This document shows positions 7,682 to 17,959 of a DNA stretch of 64,000 nt, in pieces. The stretch's first letter is position 1; every line of letters begins with the position of its first letter. The stretch is from a virus, in IMG/VR virus record IMGVR_UViG_3300045911_000130, positions 39,464-103,463 of that record. The stretch is one strand, 5' to 3'. A program made the translations under genes and the position numbers. Below the pieces are notes generated by a model. That model worked only from the letters and a program-made list of their open reading frames with translations. It did no database searches and had not been told where the DNA came from.

Positions 7682-10600
7682 AACCGCAAAGCACTGTAAC
7701 CAGTAAATTTCTTAATCGTGGTCTCATTCTGAGAAAGGACCAGGATTCCCTAGAGCCCGGAGAGTATTACGAACTGCTGAACATGCAGAGCGTGCAAGAG
7801 GGCGCAATGACTTTGCGTCTGGGCAATGCCGATCTTGCTCCGACGCTTGCTGCTTCTCTGTGGCCTAACACGTCTGGCAACCGCCTGCACACGATCACCA
7901 AGCTCACGCTTTCTCCTGACAATACGCAAAATCCAAGGTACATCGGATATGGGAACCTAATTTACAGAACCACGCCACAGGCAAATGGGGAATACACCAG
8001 CGCCACTTCTATTGCCCTAGACGGCTCTGAAGTGGCGGGTGCGCCCCCGGTCCCGAATCCGCAGCCGTACTTGCAGAAAAATGAGCGATGGGGAAGCGCT
8101 GTCTACAATACCGGAACGCAAGGACAGAGCAGCCAGTATTTTGCGACTTCCAAAGGATTGGCGCGGCATGACGGTGGCACCGGCAAGCTGCAATTGTGGG
8201 GTGTTCCGGCTCCACTTGCGCCCGCCGTAGCGGTCGTTGGCGCGGCATCCATCGTCAATGTCCTGACTCCAAATAGTGGTCCATTCCGCATCCAGATACA
8301 GATTACCGGATCGACGCCGATCAGCGTCATTGGCACGGCTGGATACTACCGCTACAGCTACAACGTTGTAAGCGGGCAGCCTCCGGCGGAGAACATGATT
8401 CTCTACAATGGCTCGGAAACGATCCAAGTAGCAGCAATCGATCCCGCAAGCAACTCATTCTTCGCTTACACCAACACAGCCAAAACCGGTGTCTGGTATG
8501 ATCGCGGAACGTCGCTGCAACCTTCGACGGCTGGCGTTGTGCAGGCAACCGTATCTTTTTTCGCGGCGAAAAATCTCAGCCTAAATGGAGATCCAAAAGA
8601 CCAATTTGATACGGTCGATCCGGTTTATATCTCGATCTATGTTGACCAGCCGCAGGTGATTCAGGATCTTCGTATACGGCTCGGAGTGGGAGAAACAGCA
8701 GATCCGGGGGGCAATCCGACTAATTTTTACGAAACGGTTGTTACTCCGTCTACCATTGCGCCGGTCGTCACGGCAGCGACGGACCCAGCCAATCAGGCGA
8801 ACGTTTACGACTATGCACGGCAACGCGCCGATTTGGTGAATCAGGGTATTGTAGGCGATTTCATCAATGAGAACGACTATCTCTTGCAGCAGACGCGCCC
8901 GCAGGAATTTCCTCCAACGATCTTTGGTGAACCAGTCTGGGTGCAAATCGGGCCGCAGAAGCGCGAATTTGTGACTGTGGGCAAAGCTGGACAGCCCGGT
9001 TTTGACTGGCGCTCAATTACGTCCGTCACGATCATCGCCCGGTCGCAGAATTCGGCCATAACAACGCCGTTCAATGTCGCCTTGGGCAACGTGGCGGCGG
9101 TCGGTGGCGGTGGCCCAGATGCCGCGCAGCCGGGCTATTTCCCGTACAACTACCTGTACCGTTATCGCAACGCCAAGTCGAATGCGCCGGGCAATCCATG
9201 CGTAGATCAGCCGGATAACAGCGGCGTGATCCCCAAGCGCCAGTCGGTTATTGTCCGGGTGCGCGGGACGGAAACCGCCGTGGCGGGGCAGCCGCAACGC
9301 GACGACTTGTATGGCGCTGGAACTCTCCAGGTGTTCCGGCGGGGAGGTCTATTTTCGGACGGCCTCTATCGATTGGTCAAGAACCATTTCAACCCTTTGA
9401 CCATCACCGGAACGATTTCGGGAACGACCCTGACGAAGACGAGCAACGCCAATTGGCAATTTGCATCGTTTTTGGTCGGCGCAAGCGTGACGTACACCAA
9501 CGGCAGCGTGCCGCGCTCGACCACGATTACGGCCATCTTGTCCGGCCAACAGGTGCAACTTGCAGACGCAGACGCCTTTACCGGTGTAATTCAGATTGGC
9601 ACCATTGTCATTGACAACACAGCCGACGAAGATATCCTTGGCGCTGAAGTCATGGAATTCGACAATGACCAGCCAGTCACCAGCACGCTCAAGCAAGCGG
9701 TGTCCGGCGTTATTGGTGCATTCCTATTCGGAGGCGGCGGCATTGGCATCAACCGGATTACGGTGGGCTCACAGCGTGGGGATGCTCCCGCTGTTAGAAT
9801 CGGCTCAATCATTAATATCGGAAGCGGCTCAAGTTATGAGCAAGCTCGAATTATTTTCATCTACGGCAACAATCCGCTCAACATCGAAGTGTACTTCCAG
9901 AAAACTCATACCGTGGGAGAGCAGATCGAAGTCAATGCGGCAGCCGGTCAACCTTGCACGCTTACGTGCGTAGTGGGCGATGCAGCTTTCATCGCGGGCG
10001 ACCCAAATAATGAAGGCCTGTTATACAAAAGCAAACAGGGCAATCCTGAAGCGTTCCCAGTCGTCAATCAGGTAACTCGCAACTTAAATATAGTGCAGGT
10101 TACCGCGCCGTCGCAAAGACTTGTCGAGATCACCGAATGGAATGGCGAGGTTTGCGCTCTTACGTCCGTCGGGATTAAAACCATTCGCATCTGGAATGGG
10201 GATCTTACTCCGCCACAAGAAACTCCAGCCAACCGTGGCTTGATGGATCGCAGATGTTACGCCAAGGGCGACAATCGCCTCTGGTATCTCTCTTATGATG
10301 GTATCTATGCGTGGACTGGCGGCCAAAGCCTAAAGATTTCTGAGGCAGTAAACTGGATCTTCCAAGGGCGAACAGTCAACGGGATTCCTCCTCTCGATTA
10401 CAATAATCTGACTTTTGCCTGCATGGAGTACGCGCAGAACACGCTGTATTTCAGTTATCTTGCACAGAATGGATTGTTCTACCGGCTGCGTTATGAAACG
10501 ATGTTCGACCGGTGGCATTTGGACATCACCAACAGCACGGCTGGGAATACGGATGTTGTCACTGCGTACTATCGAGAACTTGATACTGGACACTTGCTGG

Positions 10601-13600
10601 GCGCTCGATTAAATTCTGATGCGCCATCGCGATTTCAGTTCATTCAGGAACTCGCCTCCGGCACGGTGGGAAGTTCTGACACATTCCCGATCACCGATGC
10701 TACCGGCCTGGGTGGCAACGCGATTAAGTTCAGCATGGCGACTCCGGCATTTACTGGTGGCTCGCCGGAAACGCAGAAGCTCTTCACGCAAGTAATCCTA
10801 GAGCTTTCCAACCCGGATAGCGACGTTGCGGTTGTACCGTATTACGATTTCGCCAGTATCCCAGGCGGGGACAGCTTTATCATTCCGGCTCAGCGTGGGA
10901 CCTGTACGGTTACGGGGACGGCGTGTGCTCGTAATACTGGCGTGCTATTCACTGCCGACATGGTGGGATCAGCAATTCGGTTTTCCAATGGCACGCTGAA
11001 CGTCATAGCGGCTTTCGTCAATGCGAACGCAGTGACGCTACAAACTGCGCAAACTTTTAGCGGTACATTCTATCTTCTCAGGCGTCGGCGTGTTCCGTTG
11101 CCTTTGAATCAGACTCAAATAGTCGGACAAACCCTAGGGCGTGAAGCCTACGCGATATCTTACCAGATCAGCGGCGAAGGCCGCATCGCTCCGACTTTTA
11201 ACAGTCTCACGTTCGACTTTGCTCCGCTTGCTGAGATACAGCGCGGCAAGAATGTTGACTGGGATGATCTTGGATATCCCTATGATAAGTGGCTGAAAAC
11301 CTTAAGCATCGAATACAACATGAACGGGCAAGACGTTCTAATGTATCTCGACACGATCAGCGGGATTGAAGGCGAAACGCAGACGCTCGGAGTAATGCAG
11401 TTTTCTTTAGGAGGCACTGGAACTGGACGCTCCAAGGCGAATATCCCCGTTGTTTCGCAAGCCACGGATCGCGTTATCTGCAAGATGATGCGGCTTCGGC
11501 CAGCGGTTCAAGGTTCTAACATTCAGATTTTTGATTACAATTTAGACTTTGAGCAATACCCGGCTGATATTACGCGCTTCACCGACCCCAGCGACTACGG
11601 CAAGCCATGGGAAAAGTATTTCAATCAGTTGGTCATGGAGGTTGATACTGGCGGCGTGGCTGCGCAGGTTTTCATCTTCATTGACGGTTCGGGCACTCCA
11701 GCGCAAGGTCTGACGGTGACATCCACCAACACCGACCGAATGCGGCTTCTCACGTTGAGAAACGGAATTCGGGGCCGCATGGCGCGGCTTGCTGTGATTC
11801 CAGGTGTGGGCGGGAAGTTCCAGTTATTTAAGCACGACTTCGTGACGACTCCGGCTGACAAAGGGCCAGTTACTCATACCTACGATTGGAGCAATCTTGG
11901 GCATCCAGACGACAAGCGCATGTACCATATGTCGTTTGAGTACGAAGTAACCAATACGATGGAAGTGCAGTTGAGCGGAACTGTCGGTATTGGTAATTCG
12001 CAGGTTCCACAAAACATCACGACGTTTACGCTGACTCCTGGGGGCCGCAAAGAAGTAACGTATCAATTCCCGATTAATTCGGTGTACAAGCTGATCCGCT
12101 TGCAGCCGACGCTGACTAATCCACTTACGGACGCCAAGATCTACGTTCCTCAGTGGCAATTTGAAAAGTATCCACCGGACATTGTGCCTTACACGGAGCC
12201 TTCCAATTGGGGCTCACCATACCGGAAATACTTTCAGCAATTAAATTTGGATGTGGATACTGGCGGCGTCAATGCGACTGTGCAAATCGAAATTGACGGC
12301 AATATAGTGCAATCGCTTACCGTCAACACAACAGCGCTGAATCGTCTAGTCAATCTGACGTTGCTTGGTAACTTACTCGGGAGGCAAGCCCGCATTATCA
12401 ATACTGCGGGGCCGGGCGGCAAGTTCCAACTTTTTAACCACGAATTTATTACGCTTGCAGCCGACAAGGGGCCGGTTCTTCATACCTATGACTGGACCAA
12501 CAACGGCCATCCCTATGACAAACGGTTTTATGAAATAGCATTTGAATATGAAGTTCCAGTGCCGATGAATATGGTACTGGAGGGCCGTTCTGGAATCGGC
12601 GGGAACCAGACGACGACCGTGATTACAACGCTGGCTTTGACGCCGGGCGGTCGCAATATGCAGAATTACGCTTTCCCGAACAATAGCGTATACAAGCAAG
12701 TCCGTCTGAGGCCGGAAGCCGGAGTACCGCCGGAAGGCGCTCGCATCTATCAGCCGGTATTTCAGGCAGAGAACTATCCGCCTGATGTAGTGCCATTCAC
12801 CGAACCATTAGACTACGGCACTCCATACGACAAGTACTTTAATCAATTGGACTTGGACGTGGATACTGGCGGAGTGACCGCTACGGTCCAAGTGGAAATT
12901 GATGGCGCGGTTGTCCAAACCTTGCAGGTGACGACCACTCAATACGACCGTAAGCGTAACTTAACCCTATTGCCGCAGTTGAAAGGCAAGCTTGGCCGCA
13001 TTGTCAACACAGCAGGGCCGGGCGGCAAATTCCAACTATTCAATCAAACTTTTATTGTGGTCCCGGCTGATCCGGGGCCTGTGGTTCATAGTTTCGATTG
13101 GGACAATTTAGGACATCCTTACGATAAGCGCTTAAAGAGTGTAACTCTTGAGTACGACCCAGACGGTGTAAGCGGTGTCAACATGTTGATGGACACTATC
13201 ACCGGCAACGATGGGACCATCCTTACGTTGGACGCATTGACGTTCCCGCTCGCTGGGAGTGACCGCAGCCTACAGACATTTCCGATCCCAGATGGGACCG
13301 TAGTCAAGATGATTCGCTTTCATCCTCAGACTACTGGCGTCAATTGGAAGCATTGGAAGTATACCTTTGACTTTGAGCGGATGCCGCAAGATACGCTTCT
13401 GTTTACGGAGTTCGACGATCTTGGCTATCCATGCGAAAAGATACTTCGCAGCATTAACATTGATGCGGATACGGGCGGAGTGACAGCAGATTTGCACCTT
13501 GAGGTAGACGGACAAATCTCACACACTTTCCAGGTGCAGACGACTGAATTCGACCGAACCAGAGTTTTGACGCCTCCCAGCGACATCATCGGATTCCGGT

Positions 13601-14079
13601 TCCGCATGAAACTTGTACCAGGGCTGGGCGGGAAATTCCAGTTATTCAAGTACCAATACGACCGGCTCTTGGAACCGTGCCGGGTAAACCGATGGGACAG
13701 CTATGAGCAAAGTTTTGGCAGTAATGGGTACAAGTTCATGAAGCAAGTTTGGTTGGAATACACCAGTACTTGCTCATTGGCAATGTTCATCTATCGGGAT
13801 GACGGCGAATTGTTTCACGTGGAACCTCTTCCGGCGCATGACACGCGGTCCGTTTATCGCTTTTTCGTGCCCAAGGTTGGCGACCCTTCTGTCGTTGGTG
13901 CCGAAAAACGTTACAATAAGAGCAAAATTTATAGGTTTGTGATGGTGGCCGACAATACAGACGGCTGGTTTAAGTTCTACCGGGATGCGTCTCGCGTTGA
14001 GACGCTGAACACTGGACAGGATCAGCGGGCTGGATATCAGCAGCACTATCTGTTTACGCAAATGCCAATTCCGGTGTAA
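7678..14079 (+). CDS. Giant nozzle-like tail protein with C-terminal repeats
   Basis: At 2133 aa this is the largest protein in the window. The N-terminal start (STVTSKFLNRGLILRKDQD) and a region near residues 810-960 with blades such as NRLWYLSYDGIYAWTGG resemble the beta-propeller of podoviral tail-nozzle proteins (P22 gp10, T7 gp12). This is family-level inference. From about residue 1190 the protein consists of imperfect repeats with conserved VDTGGV, GGKFQLF and GHPYDKR motifs. I infer a tail tube or nozzle with added beta-sandwich arms. It is far longer than usual nozzles, by about three times. The spike gene follows 2 nt later. Confidence 0.6.
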   Translation: MKPQSTVTSKFLNRGLILRKDQDSLEPGEYYELLNMQSVQEGAMTLRLGNADLAPTLAASLWPNTSGNRLHTITKLTLSPDNTQNPRYIGYGNLIYRTTPQANGEYTSATSIALDGSEVAGAPPVPNPQPYLQKNERWGSAVYNTGTQGQSSQYFATSKGLARHDGGTGKLQLWGVPAPLAPAVAVVGAASIVNVLTPNSGPFRIQIQITGSTPISVIGTAGYYRYSYNVVSGQPPAENMILYNGSETIQVAAIDPASNSFFAYTNTAKTGVWYDRGTSLQPSTAGVVQATVSFFAAKNLSLNGDPKDQFDTVDPVYISIYVDQPQVIQDLRIRLGVGETADPGGNPTNFYETVVTPSTIAPVVTAATDPANQANVYDYARQRADLVNQGIVGDFINENDYLLQQTRPQEFPPTIFGEPVWVQIGPQKREFVTVGKAGQPGFDWRSITSVTIIARSQNSAITTPFNVALGNVAAVGGGGPDAAQPGYFPYNYLYRYRNAKSNAPGNPCVDQPDNSGVIPKRQSVIVRVRGTETAVAGQPQRDDLYGAGTLQVFRRGGLFSDGLYRLVKNHFNPLTITGTISGTTLTKTSNANWQFASFLVGASVTYTNGSVPRSTTITAILSGQQVQLADADAFTGVIQIGTIVIDNTADEDILGAEVMEFDNDQPVTSTLKQAVSGVIGAFLFGGGGIGINRITVGSQRGDAPAVRIGSIINIGSGSSYEQARIIFIYGNNPLNIEVYFQKTHTVGEQIEVNAAAGQPCTLTCVVGDAAFIAGDPNNEGLLYKSKQGNPEAFPVVNQVTRNLNIVQVTAPSQRLVEITEWNGEVCALTSVGIKTIRIWNGDLTPPQETPANRGLMDRRCYAKGDNRLWYLSYDGIYAWTGGQSLKISEAVNWIFQGRTVNGIPPLDYNNLTFACMEYAQNTLYFSYLAQNGLFYRLRYETMFDRWHLDITNSTAGNTDVVTAYYRELDTGHLLGARLNSDAPSRFQFIQELASGTVGSSDTFPITDATGLGGNAIKFSMATPAFTGGSPETQKLFTQVILELSNPDSDVAVVPYYDFASIPGGDSFIIPAQRGTCTVTGTACARNTGVLFTADMVGSAIRFSNGTLNVIAAFVNANAVTLQTAQTFSGTFYLLRRRRVPLPLNQTQIVGQTLGREAYAISYQISGEGRIAPTFNSLTFDFAPLAEIQRGKNVDWDDLGYPYDKWLKTLSIEYNMNGQDVLMYLDTISGIEGETQTLGVMQFSLGGTGTGRSKANIPVVSQATDRVICKMMRLRPAVQGSNIQIFDYNLDFEQYPADITRFTDPSDYGKPWEKYFNQLVMEVDTGGVAAQVFIFIDGSGTPAQGLTVTSTNTDRMRLLTLRNGIRGRMARLAVIPGVGGKFQLFKHDFVTTPADKGPVTHTYDWSNLGHPDDKRMYHMSFEYEVTNTMEVQLSGTVGIGNSQVPQNITTFTLTPGGRKEVTYQFPINSVYKLIRLQPTLTNPLTDAKIYVPQWQFEKYPPDIVPYTEPSNWGSPYRKYFQQLNLDVDTGGVNATVQIEIDGNIVQSLTVNTTALNRLVNLTLLGNLLGRQARIINTAGPGGKFQLFNHEFITLAADKGPVLHTYDWTNNGHPYDKRFYEIAFEYEVPVPMNMVLEGRSGIGGNQTTTVITTLALTPGGRNMQNYAFPNNSVYKQVRLRPEAGVPPEGARIYQPVFQAENYPPDVVPFTEPLDYGTPYDKYFNQLDLDVDTGGVTATVQVEIDGAVVQTLQVTTTQYDRKRNLTLLPQLKGKLGRIVNTAGPGGKFQLFNQTFIVVPADPGPVVHSFDWDNLGHPYDKRLKSVTLEYDPDGVSGVNMLMDTITGNDGTILTLDALTFPLAGSDRSLQTFPIPDGTVVKMIRFHPQTTGVNWKHWKYTFDFERMPQDTLLFTEFDDLGYPCEKILRSINIDADTGGVTADLHLEVDGQISHTFQVQTTEFDRTRVLTPPSDIIGFRFRMKLVPGLGGKFQLFKYQYDRLLEPCRVNRWDSYEQSFGSNGYKFMKQVWLEYTSTCSLAMFIYRDDGELFHVEPLPAHDTRSVYRFFVPKVGDPSVVGAEKRYNKSKIYRFVMVADNTDGWFKFYRDASRVETLNTGQDQRAGYQQHYLFTQMPIPV
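11560..13680 (+). repeat. In-gene tandem repeats, about 606 nt each
   Basis: Units begin near 11561, 12170, 12776 and 13382 (YPxDI-x3-F/Y-TEP, then PY-x-KYFxQL), giving a period of 606-609 nt, about 202 residues. Each unit carries VDTGGV, an EIDG segment, GGKFQLF and a DKGPV.HTYDW then GHPYDKR block. A partial unit precedes the first at about 11254 (DLGYPYDKWLK). Divergence is high enough that these are old protein-level repeats rather than recent DNA duplications. Confidence 0.8.
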
Positions 14080-14081
14080 GC

Positions 14082-17000
14082 ATGGCTAAAAACACCATAA
14101 GCGATTTGACGATTTCGGACCTGCAAGATCCAACACTGTTTCGTCTGAATTCGGTTTTGCGTTTTCTTGCGCAGCAAGTGACAGCCGTTCAAACTGGCAG
14201 TGGACCCTATCGCTTTGTAGACCGCATTACGGCTCCAGCTATGTTTCTGGATACGGATGCCATTCCAACCGATCCGTTGGCTGTGCTGACAAAGGGCGCG
14301 GCGGACAAGCTGTACAGCCCGGAAGCGCTCGGAGCGGCTCTGAGCACTGGTCGCTTTGAGGGCCAACCAATCGGAGGCGGCGGTGTTGGCGGCGGTAGTG
14401 GAACCGGCGGCGGAAGCGGCAGCACTACGCAAGTACAAGTTTCCTACGGCGTGTTTTACGCCAATTCCATACAGCGCCAACTCAATCAGAAGCTTGGCGA
14501 TCAGGTCTCGGTTCTCGACTTTGGCGCGGTCGGAGACGATACCACTGACAGCACAATGGCATTTCAGAATGCGCTGGACGCGGTGCAGGCCGCCGGGCGC
14601 TCGACGGAAATCTTGGTGCCAGCCGGAACGTATCGTCTGCGGCAAGTCAAGATCAATCCAAACACACCGCCGGTGCGCTTTGTGGGGCAGGGGGAAGGTT
14701 CAGTACTGAAGTTCTGGACACGCTACAATACGGCGTCGGAAACCTGGGATGTGCCAGCCGGGGAAGGGCGCATATTCATTCAAAGCTCTAATGTCGCATT
14801 CAAGGATCTTGTATTGGACGGCAATCAAACGGTGCCAGTGCAGTTTAGCTACGATGCTATCCCGAATAGAGACATGCTCTCCAATGTGGTGACGGATCGC
14901 TCGATGATCTGGGTAAAACCCACTTCTGGAAATCCAGTATCCGGTATCAACTTAAGCGGCGTTATCATGCGCCATGTGCTAGGGCATGGTTTGATTCTCG
15001 ATACCTCCTCTGCGGCTATCCGCGATGTATGCGTGGTCAATGTCAGGTGGGAGCAAACACGCTCTGGTCTGTTCGGCGTAACTACCGTCTCAGCGGTGGT
15101 GAATCGGACGGGCGCTTCCGTGGCGCGGGTGTCCGGTGGCGTATTCGTCGGCGGCATGGCTGGGCAGTACGTGGTCATTGGATCGCGAGCCTATCGCGTG
15201 CAGTCTGTTGTGGATGGCAACACGTTGACGCTCGCCAACGACGAGGCCGGGAATCCCCCATTTGGCTCAGAGACCGGGGTGAGCTTCTGGTGGGGCTCAG
15301 ACATGCAGTATGGTGGGCCGATGGCCTGCGTCTACTATCGCGGCAACGGGCAGGCGCAAGGCGACCCGATGCTAAGCAATCTGGTCATCGTGGGCAACAC
15401 TTTCCGGCGCTTCAACGGCGAGTGCGTGAAGGGAGACGCCTTGGGCATCGAGGCGCTTCATTCCGGGATCAGCATATCTGGCAACGTGTTCTGGGAAATC
15501 GGTTACGGAACGGCGTGTCCGGGCTTTAGCGATGGCGTGACGGTAAGCGGCAACGGTGGCCGCCGGATCGGTTACGTGACCACTTCGGACGCGGCGGCGG
15601 CAATTCCCAAGTATCTTGCCAACAACAATGCGTCCGTAATGCGAACTTACGGGCTGGTTCGCTCGTTCTCTGTCACCTGCAATTCTTTCTTGAATTTCAA
15701 CGGCAACGGCATCTGGCTTAGTGGCGCTTCCAATGGTTCTTGCACAGGCAACGCGCTTGCGATTGCCAATCCAGGCACGTCGCTGTTCAATGAAGATAGC
15801 GTCGGAGGATACGGCACCGTTGGAAATAACCTCAGCACTGGAATCTATGTTGATAACTACTTTCAGGAACAAGGCGCGGACCGTGTGGTAGTAGCGGCCA
15901 ACTCTATCACGAATACGGGATTGGGGGGCATACTTCTCCGAAATGCACGTCGGTGCGCAATCAAGACTAATAGCATTTCGTTGAATTCGACTGCCTTGGA
16001 AATTCCTATATTCATCACTAACTTTAAGGGGATTGTCGGCGGCGCACTGCAAACCTATGCGCAGTGGCAAGCGAGCAGCAATCATCGAAGCTACGACAAT
16101 GACATCTGCGACAACGTTCTTTACATGGAAAATGGCGTCAAGGTGGGAATTCAAGAAGTTACGCTAAATGATCCTACAACTAACAATCCTTTTCTGTGGC
16201 AATCGACTGATGTAAACCGCATCTTCGACAACCGGATGCTGGGCACCAACAGGGGAGAGTTTATCAAGGCTGCGCAATCCGGCAGTTATGTTGGCGCAAG
16301 TTGGTCTTCCCCGGACCCGGCGGCTACCGGCATCAGCCGTCTGGATCTCATTCGGGATGGGTTTGCCAGCACAGCGCGAACCACATGGCGCGTCAATGAA
16401 AGTGGCACGGTAAGCGAGATCATGCGGCTGTTGGATGCCAAGCCGCAATTGCAGATAGGTGCGGATACGGCGGCCAAAGGCATGGTGCTGACAGGCAACC
16501 GATCCGGGCTGCAATTCAACGATCTTGTCGGCACCGGCAAAGTGTACCTGGACGGATTTTTGTGGGTGCGGGCAGACACGTATAGCGCCGCTGAAGCCGA
16601 CAGCCTTGACGACACGCAAGGTCTCATTGCATGGGATGCCGCGAACAAAAAGCTTGTGGCAAGCGAAACGACCAACAGCGGCGCTCGCGTTTGGCAGAAT
16701 CTCTTGGGCCAGGATACGGACCCCGGTGGCCCGGATCAGGCGATTCAGTTCAATAACTCTGGAAGCTTTGCGGGCTCTGCAAATTTGCTTTTCGACTCAG
16801 CGACACGCCTAGTTTCTCTCCTGGGGACTATGCACATCGTGGCAGACGCGGCAAACAACGCCGACATCGTGTTAATAGTCCGGGCAGCGGCTGGTCAGAC
16901 TGGCAACTTGCAGGAATGGCGCGATGGCAATGGCAATTCTCTTGTGGCTATCGCTCCGAACGGTGGCTTGTATTTTAGGACGGCGGCGCTTGTTCCAGCC

Positions 17001-17636
17001 GGTGGCGTAGGAGTTATTGGTTATAACACGGCTACCGGGAAAATGCAGGTTTCTAATAATGGGGGTGCCTTTGAAGATATTGTGATCGGACCGGTCATTA
17101 AAAGCATTAACGGCCTGACCAATTCGGCTATCAGCATTGTTCAGGGAGACGGTATCATTGTCAGCAATTCTCCGCCCGGCACAATCTCCATCGCAAACAA
17201 CGGCGTATTATCTTTCAATGGTTCTGTCGGCCCAATTTCGTTAGCGTCGGCTGGACTTCCAAATGGGATAGTTATAAGTCCGGTTGGACCATCTAGTTTT
17301 GTAATATCGTTGCCTCAGCCTCTTGGGACGACCGCTGGGCCTCAATTCGATACACTCCTGCTTGTGAATCAATCCCAATCCATACAGGCGTTTGGTAGTA
17401 TCGTAATCCTTCCATTTGACCCAAATGTAGGGTATTTTATGGGAGGCACCAAAGTCATCGACAACGCAGGAAGATTTGTTGGTAGCGCGATTCTGACGCC
17501 GGGGCAGGCGCAGGCCGGCTCGTTCGTAGCTCCTCAATACTTCAGCAGTGCATCCGGTACGCCGATTCCGGGAAGAACAGGCAACATTGTTATAAGTGGA
17601 ACGACTATTACTTGTTCCGGCGGCTTGATTATATGA
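14082..17636 (+). CDS. Tail spike with pectate-lyase-like beta-helix
   Basis: This 1184-aa protein has a helical head-binding N-terminus (residues 1-70), then a Gly-rich linker (~100-118). A pectate lyase superfamily entry motif follows (VSVLDFGAVGDDTTD, about residues 138-152, then ALDAVQAAG and ILVPAGTYRLR). The middle (~150-720) has the N/G-rich pattern of a right-handed parallel beta-helix. The C-terminal third is Gly/Ser-rich with short beta repeats, likely a trimerisation or receptor part. Such spikes bind and often cleave capsular or O-antigen polysaccharide. Catalytic residues cannot be assigned by eye. The gene begins two nt after the nozzle-like gene. Confidence 0.8.
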   Translation: MAKNTISDLTISDLQDPTLFRLNSVLRFLAQQVTAVQTGSGPYRFVDRITAPAMFLDTDAIPTDPLAVLTKGAADKLYSPEALGAALSTGRFEGQPIGGGGVGGGSGTGGGSGSTTQVQVSYGVFYANSIQRQLNQKLGDQVSVLDFGAVGDDTTDSTMAFQNALDAVQAAGRSTEILVPAGTYRLRQVKINPNTPPVRFVGQGEGSVLKFWTRYNTASETWDVPAGEGRIFIQSSNVAFKDLVLDGNQTVPVQFSYDAIPNRDMLSNVVTDRSMIWVKPTSGNPVSGINLSGVIMRHVLGHGLILDTSSAAIRDVCVVNVRWEQTRSGLFGVTTVSAVVNRTGASVARVSGGVFVGGMAGQYVVIGSRAYRVQSVVDGNTLTLANDEAGNPPFGSETGVSFWWGSDMQYGGPMACVYYRGNGQAQGDPMLSNLVIVGNTFRRFNGECVKGDALGIEALHSGISISGNVFWEIGYGTACPGFSDGVTVSGNGGRRIGYVTTSDAAAAIPKYLANNNASVMRTYGLVRSFSVTCNSFLNFNGNGIWLSGASNGSCTGNALAIANPGTSLFNEDSVGGYGTVGNNLSTGIYVDNYFQEQGADRVVVAANSITNTGLGGILLRNARRCAIKTNSISLNSTALEIPIFITNFKGIVGGALQTYAQWQASSNHRSYDNDICDNVLYMENGVKVGIQEVTLNDPTTNNPFLWQSTDVNRIFDNRMLGTNRGEFIKAAQSGSYVGASWSSPDPAATGISRLDLIRDGFASTARTTWRVNESGTVSEIMRLLDAKPQLQIGADTAAKGMVLTGNRSGLQFNDLVGTGKVYLDGFLWVRADTYSAAEADSLDDTQGLIAWDAANKKLVASETTNSGARVWQNLLGQDTDPGGPDQAIQFNNSGSFAGSANLLFDSATRLVSLLGTMHIVADAANNADIVLIVRAAAGQTGNLQEWRDGNGNSLVAIAPNGGLYFRTAALVPAGGVGVIGYNTATGKMQVSNNGGAFEDIVIGPVIKSINGLTNSAISIVQGDGIIVSNSPPGTISIANNGVLSFNGSVGPISLASAGLPNGIVISPVGPSSFVISLPQPLGTTAGPQFDTLLLVNQSQSIQAFGSIVILPFDPNVGYFMGGTKVIDNAGRFVGSAILTPGQAQAGSFVAPQYFSSASGTPIPGRTGNIVISGTTITCSGGLII

Positions 17637-17959
17637 AACTACAACTATTCATGAACACGCGAATATCCTTGCATTACATGCTGAGGATGGCAAGCGGAAC
17701 GCTCGCAGAAATGTTAGTTTTGGGGGACATCAATAATAAGATTGCTCCATCCAAGGAAGAGATATCGCAGTACAGCGCGATCACGAACGACGGTCGAATA
17801 GTTATCAAGAATTCCGCCAAAGAATGCGAGCCTCTGATTGTCGAATTGGCCGCAGAGGAAGGCAGGCGATTGGTTAAATTTTTGCAGAACTATCCAACTT
17901 ACAGCATGGAGGATGCCGTATGGGCAAACGAAATAATTCGATTACTCGACCGCCAGTAA
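17633..17959 (+). CDS. Small hypothetical protein, 108 aa
   Basis: I choose ATG 17633 because it overlaps the spike stop codon as ATGA; a longer TTG start at 17612 is possible. The protein is alpha/beta with a hydrophobic N-terminus (MKLQLFMNTRISLHYMLRM) and an acidic middle. It ends in helices and overlaps the next gene by 40 nt. Coupling to the spike gene suggests a spike chaperone or small virion protein. No family is recognised. Confidence 0.55.
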   Translation: MKLQLFMNTRISLHYMLRMASGTLAEMLVLGDINNKIAPSKEEISQYSAITNDGRIVIKNSAKECEPLIVELAAEEGRRLVKFLQNYPTYSMEDAVWANEIIRLLDRQ

